NCBI GenBank assembly: GCA_035771175.1
Contig: CM069595.1
Location: 4,382,094 to 4,446,093, forward strand
Length of the DNA: 64,000 nt
From: Paratinospora sagittata
Taxonomy: Eukaryota > Streptophyta > Magnoliopsida > Ranunculales > Menispermaceae
Direction: 5' to 3'
A program made the translations under genes and the position numbers. Shown piece by piece: positions 35,301 to 49,300 of this stretch; positions within the stretch are counted from its first letter, which is position 1; every line of letters begins with the position of its first letter. Below the pieces are notes generated by a model. The model searched no databases. It was not told the DNA's origin and was given only the letters and a program-made list of their open reading frames with translations.

Positions 35301-37755
35301 ATAAAGAAATTACAGAGACACAAGTGCGGTTGCACATGTAATACGTCAAAATTGATGATATTGACAATGAAAAATTATGTTGATACGACAATTAGTGTAT
35401 ATTTTGTTTGAAAAATTCGTCACCAAAAAATATAATATTGGTAACACAACGACGTGTCATAAGTCAATAAAAGTATAACAATTATGGTATATTGTACAAA
35501 GTAAATGACAATGATTACTGTACGAAATGACATACTATACAAACTAAATTATGTTTATCATCAATATTTTTGCTCAATATAGAGTTATTTTCTCACCATT
35601 AGAGGGAGAAATAGCCAATTCCAGAAGAATGGTGCATAAAATTGCTAGAATGCAATACAAGCTAGTGTAAGGCAATCCTCCCATTATCAGGGGGAGAAAA
35701 GAAAAATGTCAAAAGAATGACATGTAAAATTGTTTGACAGACAACATAAGTTATAAGCTAATGTGAACTAGAAGTTCAAATGATAAGTTAAAGTGAATGA
35801 TAAATTCACATGATTAATCACATGCAAAAGAGTTTGTAAATCAGTTACCTGATATATATTCATATTTAGTCCATAAAGGACAATTTACAAATAACACACC
35901 TGAATTATGGTTGATAGGTCAAATCAAAGTACACAACTTCCTAAAATAGGAAGGTATATGCAAATGATTGATAAATATATAAGCATTTCAAAACAAGAAT
36001 GGATTGACAAATAAATATATTATAAAAGGTATACAAGTATCTTTGAAGAGATATAGATTGAGAAATAAACACACCCTGAAGAGGTATGAGAATCTCTTGA
36101 AGAGATATGAATTGAAGAATAAATTCTCATTATGTTTATATTTAAATCCATTCATATTTGAAAACTATGGAATTGAAATAATATTGCTCCCGATAATATT
36201 TTAAAGTGTGTTTTTGATATTATGAGATCTCAAACCATATAAGAATGTCGACATTGAAAAAGTAAAAAGGAGGAAGATCAAATATAGCTAAACTCGTTGA
36301 AAAATCGAGAGCTATCTGAACTAGAAGTTTTAATACCTAGAGAGGTAAATCATATTAGATATACAAGAGAAAATATATTAATCCATAGATAATTATGTTA
36401 TATGTGAAAATCTCTGAAGGATTTATGAGTTATACTTGAAGCTTCAAAATGATGATCCCTGCAGGATCTGAAAGGCCTGAAGTACGTACTATATTAATAT
36501 TCATATTAATCAACATGCATATACATTTTCATAATTGTATAAGTGAGCATTCTAACAATCATATTTGCATATGCACTTTATTCATTTCATTGTTGTATAT
36601 GTTAAGACTTCTGAAGAGTTTATTAGAATATATTTATCAAGGATAAATTTGAGATGAAAGATCTTAAAAAATTGAATTTTTGTCTCGGCCTGTAGATTGA
36701 GAAATTTTCAAGTGGGATTCTTGTCTATTTATCAAATATATTAAGAAATTTATTGAAGAAATTTCATCTGAACAAAAATATCCATTAGACTCCCCAATGT
36801 TGTGAGATCACTGAAAAGTGAATAAAGATGATATTCTCTTTCATTAAATAATGAAAAGGTAGTTGGCCTTGAAGTACCATGCCTAGATGCAATAGATGCT
36901 CTTACATACAAAATTAAAAATTATTTTCTCTGTTAACATGCTTGCAGGATATAACTCTATATCAGATTAAAATGGTGTTAACCATGCATTATGTTATCAC
37001 CAAGAAAGCAAGAGATACAAGTCTATCTTATTCAAAAAAGATGAAGATAAAATTGGTTGAATATACAAATGCTGAATATTTTTCAGACCCCCACTATGCT
37101 TGATACTAAACACAATTACACTTGTACTGATATTATCATATCATGGAGATGTGTGAAGTAGATAATAATTGCTACATCTTCAAATCATCTAGAAAAGTAT
37201 CGCGACTCCTAAAGCAAGTTGAAAAATGTGTATGGGATCACATGAATGATCTTAAATCAGAGGCTCTCTTACAATGTTATAAGAAAATAATACAACATGT
37301 ATTGCACAATAATGAAAAGCTTATATTGAAGCCAACAAAGCCAGATATATTTCACAAAAGGTCTTCTTCACACATGAGCTACAGAGGACTGACAAATAAG
37401 ATCGAGCAACTTATTTATCAAAGTTTTGTCAATTACACAGAAGATTATATACAATATTGAGATGTATCAACTCAAAGATATTTCAGGCAAAGAAACAGAA
37501 TTGAATTCTCTCGTGTCATCTTGAGGGGGAGAATTAAAAAAGAGTTATTGTTTAGTGTATTGTACTATTTTTTCCTTCGGTATGGTTTTGTCCCACTGGG
37601 TTTTCCTAGTAAGATTTTTAACGAGGGAGTCTAACAATATCAGGCTCCAATAGAATATTGTACTCTTTTTCCTTCACTAGACTTTTTCCACTGAATTTTT
37701 TCTAGTAAGATTTTAATGAGACATATTCTACAATGATGGATATTTAAAAGGGGAG

Positions 37756-38039
37756 TGTTGTAAATATGTTGAATATCAAAATAATAAATACATGTATTAT
37801 ACACATATTTATATGTATACTATTTGTATAAATATTCTCCCACATAAATCATGTGGGTTGGTGGTATTATTTAGGTATTTTCTCCCTATAAATATGAGAC
37901 AGAATCATGAAAATGTTGTAAGAAAATAAAAATAAAAAATGAAAAAAAAAATATGAGAAATAAAATAAATTTCATTCCTTTATCAAGTTTGTAATTTATT
38001 TAATTTATATTTATAATTTCATTAGTTAATTTTATAACA
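37756..38039 (+). repeat. 3' LTR of decayed Copia
   Basis: Starts TGTTGTAAATATG directly after the purine tract and ends TTTATAACA. Confidence 0.8.
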
Positions 38040-38044
38040 TTTAT

Positions 38045-38960
38045 ATTCTTTTTTACTAACCTTTTTGTTTATAATTATTACGGATGGTAATAATAATAAA
38101 AATCTCCATGTACTGTTTTTTATCAAGGTCATTTGGCTTGATGTGTTACAAACTTATTATTATTATTATTATTATTTTTTTTTTTGGTATTGACATTTTT
38201 TATCCTTTTGTAATTATAGTGTCGTTGACAAACTACATCAATTACAAACTTATTCTCTCAGACTGAAAACTTTTAGAAGGGTGGCATAATTGAACCAATA
38301 TACCATATCCACATAATTACCCTATTTGGTAGAATTTTTTCGAAAACACTTTTTTAAAAGCTAAAAAATATTTTTCTCCACTGCATTTTAAGTAGAAACA
38401 GGTAAAAAAAAACAAATAAACCTCTCTCATAAAAAGGCCAATGATTAATTGGGTTAGATAAAAAAAACAAACTAAAAAAGAGACAGGAAGAAAGATCAAT
38501 TACTCTTTTTTGAAAAAAGTACATCTAGAGTGGCGACGGGCCTACAATTAAAAGGTTACATTGAAATATCGCTTACACACAGGAATTGCTTCCCTTCCCA
38601 TCTGTTATTTTTATAACGTTAAGAAGAAAAAAAAAAACCCCAATAAAACCCCAAAGAAAACGTAAAGAATATATATGTGTATATTCTAAGCTTTCCACCA
38701 CAATTTCTCGAGATCACTCAACTCCCATTTTTCTTTTCCTTACCACACTCCTTCCCCTCTCAAAAGAACAGAACAAAAGAAAAAAAAAAAGACCTAACCT
38801 CTGATATAAGTACTTGTAACAAGCAAAGGCAACCCAACCAAACATGGGGAAAGATAAATGGCACCCCTTCTATCACAAGGCTCACGTAGAAAATGTGGCA
38901 AAAAAAAAAAAAAAACAGCAAATCAAAGAAAGAATGAACAAGAAGCATTCTAAAGACTGA
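38045..38960. other. Intergenic stretch, no gene seen
   Basis: AT-rich with several A- and T-runs. The right part (about 38960-39279) is probably the 3'UTR of the PP4R3A gene on the minus strand. Confidence 0.5.
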
Positions 38961-39279
38961 TGAATGTTTTTAACAGAAGCAACAGCATCGTTTTACTTTC
39001 TTCCTTTTTTTCCTTTTGCGGTAGCCCAGCCTTCAAACATTGGGGCAAGGTGAATTAACAAGGCCAGAGTTTCAACTGCTTCGAGCTCTAATATGTGTTA
39101 CGTCGTAATTTTCTTCCTGCTATGATGACAGACTGAGCAGAAGCTATACTCCTTACTTCAACCGAGAGCCTCCCATTTCTTTCCTTTTTTCGAAATGGAA
39201 GTCTGCATATATTGATTTTCAATTCTATTTCCCTGGCTCAGAAAGGAATCAATCAAATGATTTGAATAGACAAGTAGAG

Positions 39280-40243
39280 TCATCGCACAGAATAAGGTTC
39301 CGAACCAGTGGCGTTGGTACCAATTTCCGCCTTCTCCAATGAGTTGTTGCCATTTGCTGGTATTAAGGGGGGACAAGCGTCATCACTCGATTGCTGCTTT
39401 GTGTCTGCTGCTGTGTTAGGCAAGCAATTGGAACAACTTTTAGAAGCTGCAGCTACCGTATCATCACCTTGAGCGTCTTCGTCGGAACTGGATTTCCTTT
39501 CAGTGTCGGGAGGAACAATGGGCGTAGCAGCAACTGTTGATTTTTCACCCGATGATGATGAACGTCTTTTGGAACCTGAACAGTTTGCATCATTAGCAAC
39601 AGCATTGTCAGCCAAAGTTTCATCTAGTTTTCGTTTCTTTGACTGATCATGCTCCTCATTTTCAGAAGATTCCCGTTTGAACTTGAGCAAGGATTCTGCT
39701 GTTCCTTTATCTCTATTAGAAGTTTGCGTCTTACCCCTGATAGGAGGAATGAAGTCTTCTTCCTCGTCGTCATCTTCGTAATCAACCAATCCACCTGATA
39801 CTGGTCTATAAAATGGAAAAGCAGGTGAATCATTCTGGAATAGTGTTCTTACAGATAAGTCCAAGTACAGATGCATTAAAGACAGTTCAATCTGAGTTTG
39901 ACCGTACATGGTACAATACCTAGATATTGGATAGCTATTGGCTCCATTAGTTAAAACAGCTTGAGCTTGTTGGTTAGAGCCTTTTGACAGCCGAGCAGAT
40001 GCAGTTTCTTCTTCATCGCTGGGACAAGAGACAAGTTACAGTGACTTAAGAACAAAATGGAAATTGGAAATGCATGAAAAGCCAAGCAATGCACAAACCT
40101 GTCCTCATTGAAGTAATCTTCCTCTTCTTTCTCAAGAGCGCGCTCATCAATTCGCTTTCTTGGGTCCGCTACAGTTATAAGGCTTCGTATGTCACCACTA
40201 TCTAGATACTGGAAAGAAAAGGCTTTCAGAAGACAAAAACAAG

Positions 40244-40324
<81 letters not shown>

Positions 40325-43300
40325 CATGTTTAACTTTTAGTCCATGCACAGTTGTAAAATGCTCAAATTTAACCAACTGATTCCAGAAAGATTCAATTAA
40401 ATAGAAAATCAATGTTTTGAGACTTTCCTGCATCAAAAAGATACGAGTGAATAAAACAATAAAACTCCACCGCATATTATAATATCATCAAAGTAGTCAA
40501 GTAAGAGAGATGTGCACCTTCCTAATATACCCGAATAGTTCTAACACTGCAGAGTTCAGTAGATTATAACGATTACCATTGGCAACAAAGACCTCTATGA
40601 TGGGTTTCAGGAGGTTGTTCTTGACAATGTGACTCAAAATTTGATCATCCTGAAAATAAAGTAAACAAGATCATTTTTCCCTTCATTAAACCAATCCCTG
40701 ATAATAATCCCAATCTATATAATATTTAACACTCAAGAACAGAGATAGAAAGCCATTTCGACAGCTAGCATTTAACTAGGGAAGGATTTGCCTTGTGTTT
40801 TAGTACTCCAAATATGTGTCGTCAAAAGCTGGAAGGTCAAGAGATCAACAGATGAGAATCTACACTTATAAAAACTAAAGGTACTACGAAAATGAAGCAG
40901 GTTTTTTCTGTTGTTAACATAATGCAAGAGTTTTACTTATTCCAAGAATGGGAATATTTTTCATGAGAAGCGTTTTGAGGATAATTACATGATCATAATC
41001 ACCATGGTCTTTTATGGTTACATCTACTAACTAATAGCGAGAGCAGTGCAATTCAAGTGTAACCCATTTCTTCTAAAAACTAAAAAAAAAATAAAACCAA
41101 GAATTTTCCAAACATATAACATGTATTCTCAATTTGGAGTATGTAAAATAGTATGAAATTCAACATTTCAGAATTGTAATTAATCTACTCAAATTCCACC
41201 AGCAGGGGGGAAACGCATTAAAGCAAACATTGACATGAATAAAAAATGAATATTAACTAGAAAGTACCTTACAGTGTTGGTCTAAATAATACAAGGCCTA
41301 CCCTCATATATCAAATAGGTGATACAAATGGTGCTGGAGACCTCTCTACTGCATGCAAAACACAGCATGCCAACTAATGAAGCAACATAAGGACTACATT
41401 TCATTAGGACCAGATGAAATGACTCACATTGCGGGATATAATAGACCGTATAAAGCGAACCGTTGCAACCACAAGGTACTTCTCCCTTCTGCGAGTAAGA
41501 AACAAGACTTTCTCTATTGCATTGTTGAAGAGAAAGTTGCACCTAGAATAGAAAGAAGTGTGATTAAATGGTCAACAGCTGGAACCAACAAAATGAGCAA
41601 TGTTCAATTATAAGCATGATTTAGAAGATTACTTTATCCTGTAAGGGTGGTGATGAACACAAAAGCATAGGAGTTCACAGATGTTTGACAAAAGCTCAGG
41701 CTTTATGACACCTTCAGTTTCCGTCCTTCCAACAAGGCCTGATTTTCCAGGCTGTTGAGCAATACCCTTAGGTGGGCATGACACTACTATAACATCTATC
41801 AACTGATCTAAGTGTTTCTCATAGAAGATCTCAATGATCGTGTCCCTCTGCTACACAGAAACACAAAGTATAATTATGAAATGCACCAAATGCTGCACTC
41901 ATACACCACATATAAAGAAGGAAAATACTTCAAAAGCATCTCATGTAACAGAAATAAAGCTGTATAGATCTTGACAAAGGTAGTCCAGCACTATGTTACC
42001 CGGACTCTTTACTTTAGCCAGACGTACCCGTGTCCGATGCTTCATGATATGACATGGATATGAGATATGTCTCCAACACTTTAGATTTTAGAATATCACT
42101 ATATAGATTCTCCAATGGAAAGAAGAGAAAGCACGAAAGAAGATAATTACTAATAGGTGAAATTCACTTAAGTGGGAAAATAAAACGGATAATAAATAAG
42201 TAAAAAGAAGAAGGAGATAACAACATATAATATAGCCGAGTCCCCGTATCCCAAAACTTAAAAACGAACAAGTCAGACCTCTAGATATGTACCCGTATCC
42301 GACACCCGTTCCCGAGTACAGGTAACATGGGTCCGGCAACAAGGTTTACAGCAATTTAAAGCAGAAAACTTTTGTCAAATAGAAGTGAATATGGCATACC
42401 AAAACTAAAATATGCAAGAGATATCATATGCACAACACAAGAAGGCAAGCAAATAATAAGATACCCACCCAACAGTCAATAATATAACCAAACTATTTAA
42501 GCAAAGTACAACAAAGAACTCGATCACAACCAGACTGGACACACTTGTCAAATGTTCACATTTTGAGGAAGAGGGGCTAAATGCCATCAGTGAAGCCACT
42601 ACGAAAAGAACAAGATTATCAAACACCATACATCCTAAAGCAATAATTTCAAACGCTCTGAATAGATAGCAATCAATTGAAACCATAAGCAAATCAAATA
42701 TCAAAAATCAGCAAAATGTGATATAAGGTGACAACATAAGAAAATTAGTAGCTCCATTTTACAAAACCTTTTTTGAGATGCATAGTATGGACCACAATAG
42801 TTTCCATCTGTCTTCTTGCACAATAATGGGATAGGGAAATTAAAAGCCACCATTCCCATGTTGAGGACTAAACAGATGGTAGGGGACAACTCACACCAAA
42901 AAAAAAAAATAGTTTCACTGGTCAATGCAAAAAGTTTTTTGGTTCTTTATGTCCTGAAATCTGCTTGATGGTCTCTCGGAAGCACACAACCCAAGCTACC
43001 TTAAAAAGATCCTGTTACAGATCATTCTCAAGTTGGCGAGCAGAGAACAAACCCCATGATATGATTCCTCATAATTTGTTAATCAAATATGAAGCACAAA
43101 TATACCCCAAGAAAATCAACTGGATACAGTACATGATCACAATTGACTCCAGCTTTTGGGAGTTGAAGGAAATCTAGCCATTGTGAGCAAACCAGAATGA
43201 CCACAAAGCTGTAGTGACAAAACTATATTTTCCACCTTCAGCATATCTCCAAACATTGGTCTTTCCTCTCAGATCAAGCAACTGGTTATTCACAAATAGT

Positions 43301-46300
43301 TGTCCAATTAGATCACGTGATCCTCACAGTGCCTCCCCTTTATATTAATTATTGCAATATTACTATCCACCCCACCCGCAAGAGAGAAATATTTGCAAGT
43401 GCATCAACACAAGGGACTCCACCTTCAGAACAATTAGACACCAGAAAAAAACCTGCAGAAAAGATAATGAATGGATGGAGGCACCTGTGATCCCGACAAC
43501 GTGTACGAGTCCAACAAACTACGAATAATTTCAAGAAACTGACAATGCATTTCTTCTCCAAAATCCGTTATCATTCCTTTAACCTGTACATGAAAGAGTA
43601 AAATGATTGTTCAAGTAAGGGAAGCAAAAACATCAGTGAATACTTCAAAGAGCAGCATCTAGAAAGGAAAGACCTAAAAGCAAAACTTAAAATTGATAAT
43701 GAAGATTCAGAAAAAACAAATGTAATTTGAACCTGGAAATTCTATTTTTCTTTTCCCATGTATATCAGCAAACAGGATTCACAAGTTCGGAAACATTAGA
43801 AAATTTAGGCTGTGTATATTTTGTAATTCAGATACAATTTTCTGTATTTGAAAACTTAAAGACAAAAAAAGACACGTTTCATTGGTCGAACCCAAAAACA
43901 GTTTTTAAATATCTTACTCAGAAAAGGGTGGTTTTAGAAAACCAATACAAAGCCATTTTCAGAAAGCTGACTTTTTGGATTGTCACAAGTTTCAAATCAC
44001 AAACCAAAAGCCTCCTCCGTGTTCTCTTCACTCACATTACCATGCATATCTATTCCACAATCAATATTAAACATATAGACGTTAGACGATGTAGGAGTAC
44101 AAAAAAAAAACAAGAAAATTCCAAGTAAATTTTGCCCATAAAGACTAGTTGGCAGCTTGCATCAAGAAACCAAATGTTCAAGACACCAGAAACTCATAGT
44201 AACAATGGGTTTGGGCCGTTTGGCATAATGAGTTCAGTAAATTTTCAATTTTTATAAGATTTAGCAACCACAATTACCATTTTGAAAGTTGTATCCTAAA
44301 TATTAAAAGATGATATTTTCTGGCCTGTTGTTCCAATAAAATGAATTTCAACAAATCATAAAATAACTGCTTCAACAATTAGCATACCAGAAGTCCTAAA
44401 AGTGCACTTCCCTCTTGGCGAGTGACATATGTTCTCAGAAGGTTAGGATCTTGGTTAAGAAAAAGAATGAGGATGTCCGTCCTGTATTAGCAAGACTGAC
44501 CACGTTAAAGATTACTTGATATATAATCCAAGGGTTAAAAATCCAAAAGAAAAAGAGGGAAAAAGACAAGGGTAACTGAAAGCATTGTAAGAGCGGTCAA
44601 TACCCAGTTAACACAAGCTTTTTATCTTGAGTCTGCAACACATCAGTGATAATATCAAAGATACCTTCATTGATGAGGTCCCTAATAGAAAAAAATTCGC
44701 TTTAGCATACAGGAAAAAAAATGTTTAACAAGCAACCTAAATGATAAGATATCATAAATTCAAGTTTTGAATTAATCAGACTTGTGATGAACCATAGAAA
44801 ATACTCAATCATCAAAAATCACTACCAGTAATTGCAGAGGTATATAAACAATGTAGATAGATCAGCAACAGATACCTAAATAGTCGCAGCTGTTGGACCA
44901 CTTGCAAGCTCTTACTTAAACAACAAAACTCGTGCAAGAAGAGCACCTGTTTCATAGAAGTTTAAAAAGGTTTAATATTTGCATCAGGCCAATGGCAAAG
45001 AACAATAGTCTTTTTTTCATTTACTTTTTTTTTTCTATAAATTATTGCAACCGATAACCATATGAAGCATCAATACATACAAGCAGACAAAGGAAGCATA
45101 AAACACACAGAAACAAATAGATGAATACTGTTTAAGCCAAATTTTGCTAAAGACCTCGCACCTTGCACCCTCACCTCTTCTCCCAGGTACATAGAAAAAT
45201 GTGTCTTAAACAAGTACTACAATTTCAGGTCTTTCCAAGTCTAGTCACATGTGAGCCAAGGATTAAAAGAAAGGAGTGCGGGATTGAGACACCAGGTAAA
45301 TAGTACCTCTCTTTTCATTTCCGTACAGATGAATGTAAGCAAATAGGCACATTAAACATATTAAAATAAACAACTGCTGCATGCCTTCTATAGTATCATA
45401 AAATATTGTAGTCAGCTATATAGATCAGAGTAACCCTTAACCACAAAGCAATATCTCAGAAGTAAAGATCAGCATAAGCATTTTTCAGTTACAATTCAAC
45501 TATTATATGATAATTCCAACAACCTAACGTATAGTCATAGTTTAAAAACTTCATACGTCAATCTCGTTATATCCATGTCTTAAAATGCGACTAGGAAACC
45601 ATTTCGTGTTTATTATATTCGATAAGTACATTAATTCAACATTGGCAAACAGGTTAACAAGATTTACGTTTACTGCCATTCTTACTTAAACGAACAAACA
45701 ATCAATTTTTATGCATTTCTGCTTCTTACTTCACTTGGACATGCGCTTTGCCATGTGCTTAATTGCAGTTATTTAGGACTTAATACAGTTATGTGTAACA
45801 TATGCAGCATATAAATTTGGACTTTAAGTTTCAAACAGGTATAAATTATAAAAAGGGCATATGAAATCAATCTGGTCATATACGTATATTATTACGTGAC
45901 TATGGCAATTACTCACGTTAATTTTATTTTTTTACATTCCTCAAGTATTTTAGTTCAAAAATGGATTGGTAATATCTAAATTTACTACCATCTTATTTAA
46001 TTTTTTTTTTTTTTTTGAGAAGAGACAAAATATTGTATTAATGCTTAAAAATGAAGTACAGTGGCAATGAGCATAAGGAATGCTCGTGGAGAATCGACAA
46101 TACACCCTAACAGCATGTGACAGAAACAACCCACACAAGGCAACCTCTAAACTGAAATTACATCAAAGCACCCCAATTCCTGTACCAATCTGTGAAGGAC
46201 TATCCAACACCTATCTTGGAAGAACTAATCCAAGTGGCAGCATGAGTCTTAGAAGTCTCCCAAATATCGTCGTCCACTTTACAGATCTTATTTTTAAAGA

Positions 46301-49300
46301 TCCTATTGTTCCTTTCTCCCTATCTTATTTAAATTAATACTTCATTAATTTTAATGCATTTTTTTACTTCTTACTCACTCAATCCCAAGCTTTGCCTTGA
46401 GCTCATGTGCCAAATCCCTCCATTGCCCTAAGTGTGCCTTGCACCCTTAATTACTTTCTTTGGTAATATGGGAAATATTTAGTTTTAATGTGCAAAGGCT
46501 TGAGAATACAAGGTACATGAAATTGGAAATCAAAAACTGCAATATCCTGACCTATAAACAGATAATCATCTTTAATACACTTGCTTTGCTAAACTTGGTG
46601 CACTGTTAGAAAGATCTCACAATTACCTTCTAATATTAAGGTTATATTAACGAATAGCAGGAAAAAATGGATGTCTTTCCGGCTTAGCAAGGCAAATACG
46701 TTAGAGAATGGACTACAGATATCAGTTACAGCCAATATACTGCATAACATCCAACACAAGAAGATACTTATATATATAAAAGCAAGCAATACCACGTACC
46801 ATCACAGAAATATAAATAATGTACAGCAATATGATCCACAAGTTCCACATACATAAATGCAAAAAGATTCTTGCAAGTCTCATTATTTTCACCATTCATT
46901 AAGTAAAAGGTAGAGGGAAAGTGCATGTTATGGAGAAACTATAAAGGATATGAAAATTGCAAAATATTACCAAGTTCTTTTTTGATTCAACAGAAATAGA
47001 TGGTGACCTCATCTTTGCAAACAGCTCTTGAATAAAAGTGCTGTCATCTTTCAATGAAGAAACTACCTACAAGAAAGTAAAATATTAAGAACAGGTTTCT
47101 CTTCTATTTTTCATTGGGTATGGTGGGGCAGGGGAGGAGAGAGTATGAATATATTTTAGGTGTTGATGGAGCAAGTTGAGAATCTTACTACAGCATTATT
47201 TGCATGGATTATGGAATTTAGACTTGCAACAGTAGCCTCATCAAGTACCCTTGGTAAAATAACATCCTAAACATTGTGAAAAAAATAAAAGTTAGAACAC
47301 AACCACAAATGGGGCGAATAAAAAACAGATACAACCACCTCTCATGAATTATCCAGACCTTTATATAACCAACTCTGTACGTTTCATGAATCTTTGACAA
47401 CACAGATGGATCTTTAATAGGGATCACCTTCAAACAGAAATGGAGACACAGAATAAAGAGAACTTTAAGCATTGAAATATTTTAAAAGATCCAATCACCC
47501 AATTCATTCATCACCAACGACTGAAAAGAAATTACTAGGTTATATTCAAGTACTACCTCCTTAAAGACCACATGCTCCTTCAGAAAGGCACGATGATGTT
47601 GAATATGAGAGACCTCAGGATCATCTGCCAAGTGATGCCAAGTGAATACTAAACAGGAAAAATACTGTCCATAATCACATAGACTATTGAGTAATACTTA
47701 AAGGTCAATCAAAGAACCTCCTTGATTTCTAACACTCCAATGAAAAAGAACATTTTCCCTTTTATTTTCTTTCTAGAAACTCAATTAATCAGATTCAGCT
47801 GAACATAAAGAAACTTAGGTAGAGATATAAATAGATAAAGGCCAGGAGTGTGCACTAGTACATTAATAGTTCTACTATCAAACTTCCATGAAGTTAAGGA
47901 CTAATCTCACAGCCTGAAATATTAAGATTTCAATTATCTAAATTGATTCCCTTGTTAAAACTATGACAACTACAGTTAGAGCAAGTAGATGCAGAAATAA
48001 TAGAAAAGTGAAAACACCAAATAAAAGGCAATTCCTTAGTAATCAAACTAAAAACTAGGTGTTGAAGCAAGACAGCAACATAGATAACAACCAATAAAGC
48101 AAAAACTATACAACTAGAAGAACCACCAATAAGTAATATAAGAATAATGGAATTGCCTTCTCGAAAAAAATAAAAAAAGGAATAATTGCACTGCAGTCTA
48201 AAGCTGCTTATATACAAATTCTCATGCAAATCATGAGCAGTGGTTTCTAGGCACCAAGGTGATGTCTAGACGATTTGCCTTATCTAGCAAAGACTTGGCC
48301 TAGGCGAGGCCTAGACTGTGCCTAGGCCATAAAAAATATTTATTTATAGGTCCTTAAATAATTATTTACTTATTAATAGGTCCCTAGATAATTCATATAA
48401 AGAATTATATGTATCTATCTGTGTTTCAAATTGTCATAAAATGATCAAAAACACTTCCTATTAAATTAAATTAAACAGACATGTCTAATGTAATACTCAT
48501 ATAACAAAATGAAAAATATTTGCAGCAATATAATAAAAATAAATAAAAATCATAATTAGAAAATAAAAGTAAGGATAACTTTCATAATAGAATTACAAGT
48601 ATACAACTTGAGTTAAAAGTTATGTTAATATTTTAGATATATAATCATATATATAATCATATTGTAACAACATAAAGACAAAGAACCCCCTTGTAAAATT
48701 AAAAATTTTACAACAAACCCCTTGTAAAATTAAAAATTTTCAAAGAGTCTCATGGTTGGCCTTGACTTGAGTATGGCCTAGGCGATGCACTAGTCGTGGC
48801 CTTGAAAACACTGATCATGAGATGGTATAATATAAGATTAAGCGCTTGCAACACACCATAAAGAGTTTTTTAATGATTACAAAGAGCTTACATTCAAGAC
48901 ATCCAATAATATCCATGATGAATTCATCCCCAAATATTTTCTCAAAGATGTGGGGGCTATTAAGTAAAACTGCAGCACAGTAAAATTAAGTTATTAGTAC
49001 ACAGGATACAACATACAGAAAAAGTAAGAAACTTGAAAAAAAAAAAAAAGAAAAAAAAAATATATAGAGAATGAAAGCAGAGGACTAACTGATTCCCTTC
49101 ACTATTTTAAATATTATATGAAGACCGTCAATGTTTTCCATATCTTCACAGATTCTAAATAGATCCATTAGCTTTGGGAAGAAATCTTGCTGCACAAAGG
49201 ACAACGAGAATTTTGTTCGGTAACACATAATCAGTAAACAAAAATAAGAAGGAACAAAGTGAATAAGAAAAGAATGCAAAAAAAGAGAAAAAAAGAAAAG

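Larger units (their letters stand above)
33352..38039 (+). mobile_element. Old decayed Copia element
   Basis: Diverged LTRs about 285-290 bp long (33352-33641, 37756-38039). Each has the CACATAAATCATGTG palindrome, a TATA-like TATAAATATG, and a terminal ATTTCATTAGTTA. The segment after the 5' LTR reads TATCAGCCCGAAAG, a degenerate primer site. A purine tract AAAAGGGGAG precedes the 3' LTR. Plus-strand pol fragments are readable at 36640-37110: FEMKDLKKLNF then a stop, and LVEYTNAEYFSDPHYA. Near 37330-37480 there is the RNase H tail. There are many stops and frameshifts, and gag is not recognisable. Confidence 0.8.

Noticed and set aside
39951..40475. Minus-strand 174-codon frame through 40.0-40.5 kb.
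   Set aside because: It runs across PP4R3A exons 22-24 and through introns including the GA microsatellite; the spliced model explains the coding parts better.
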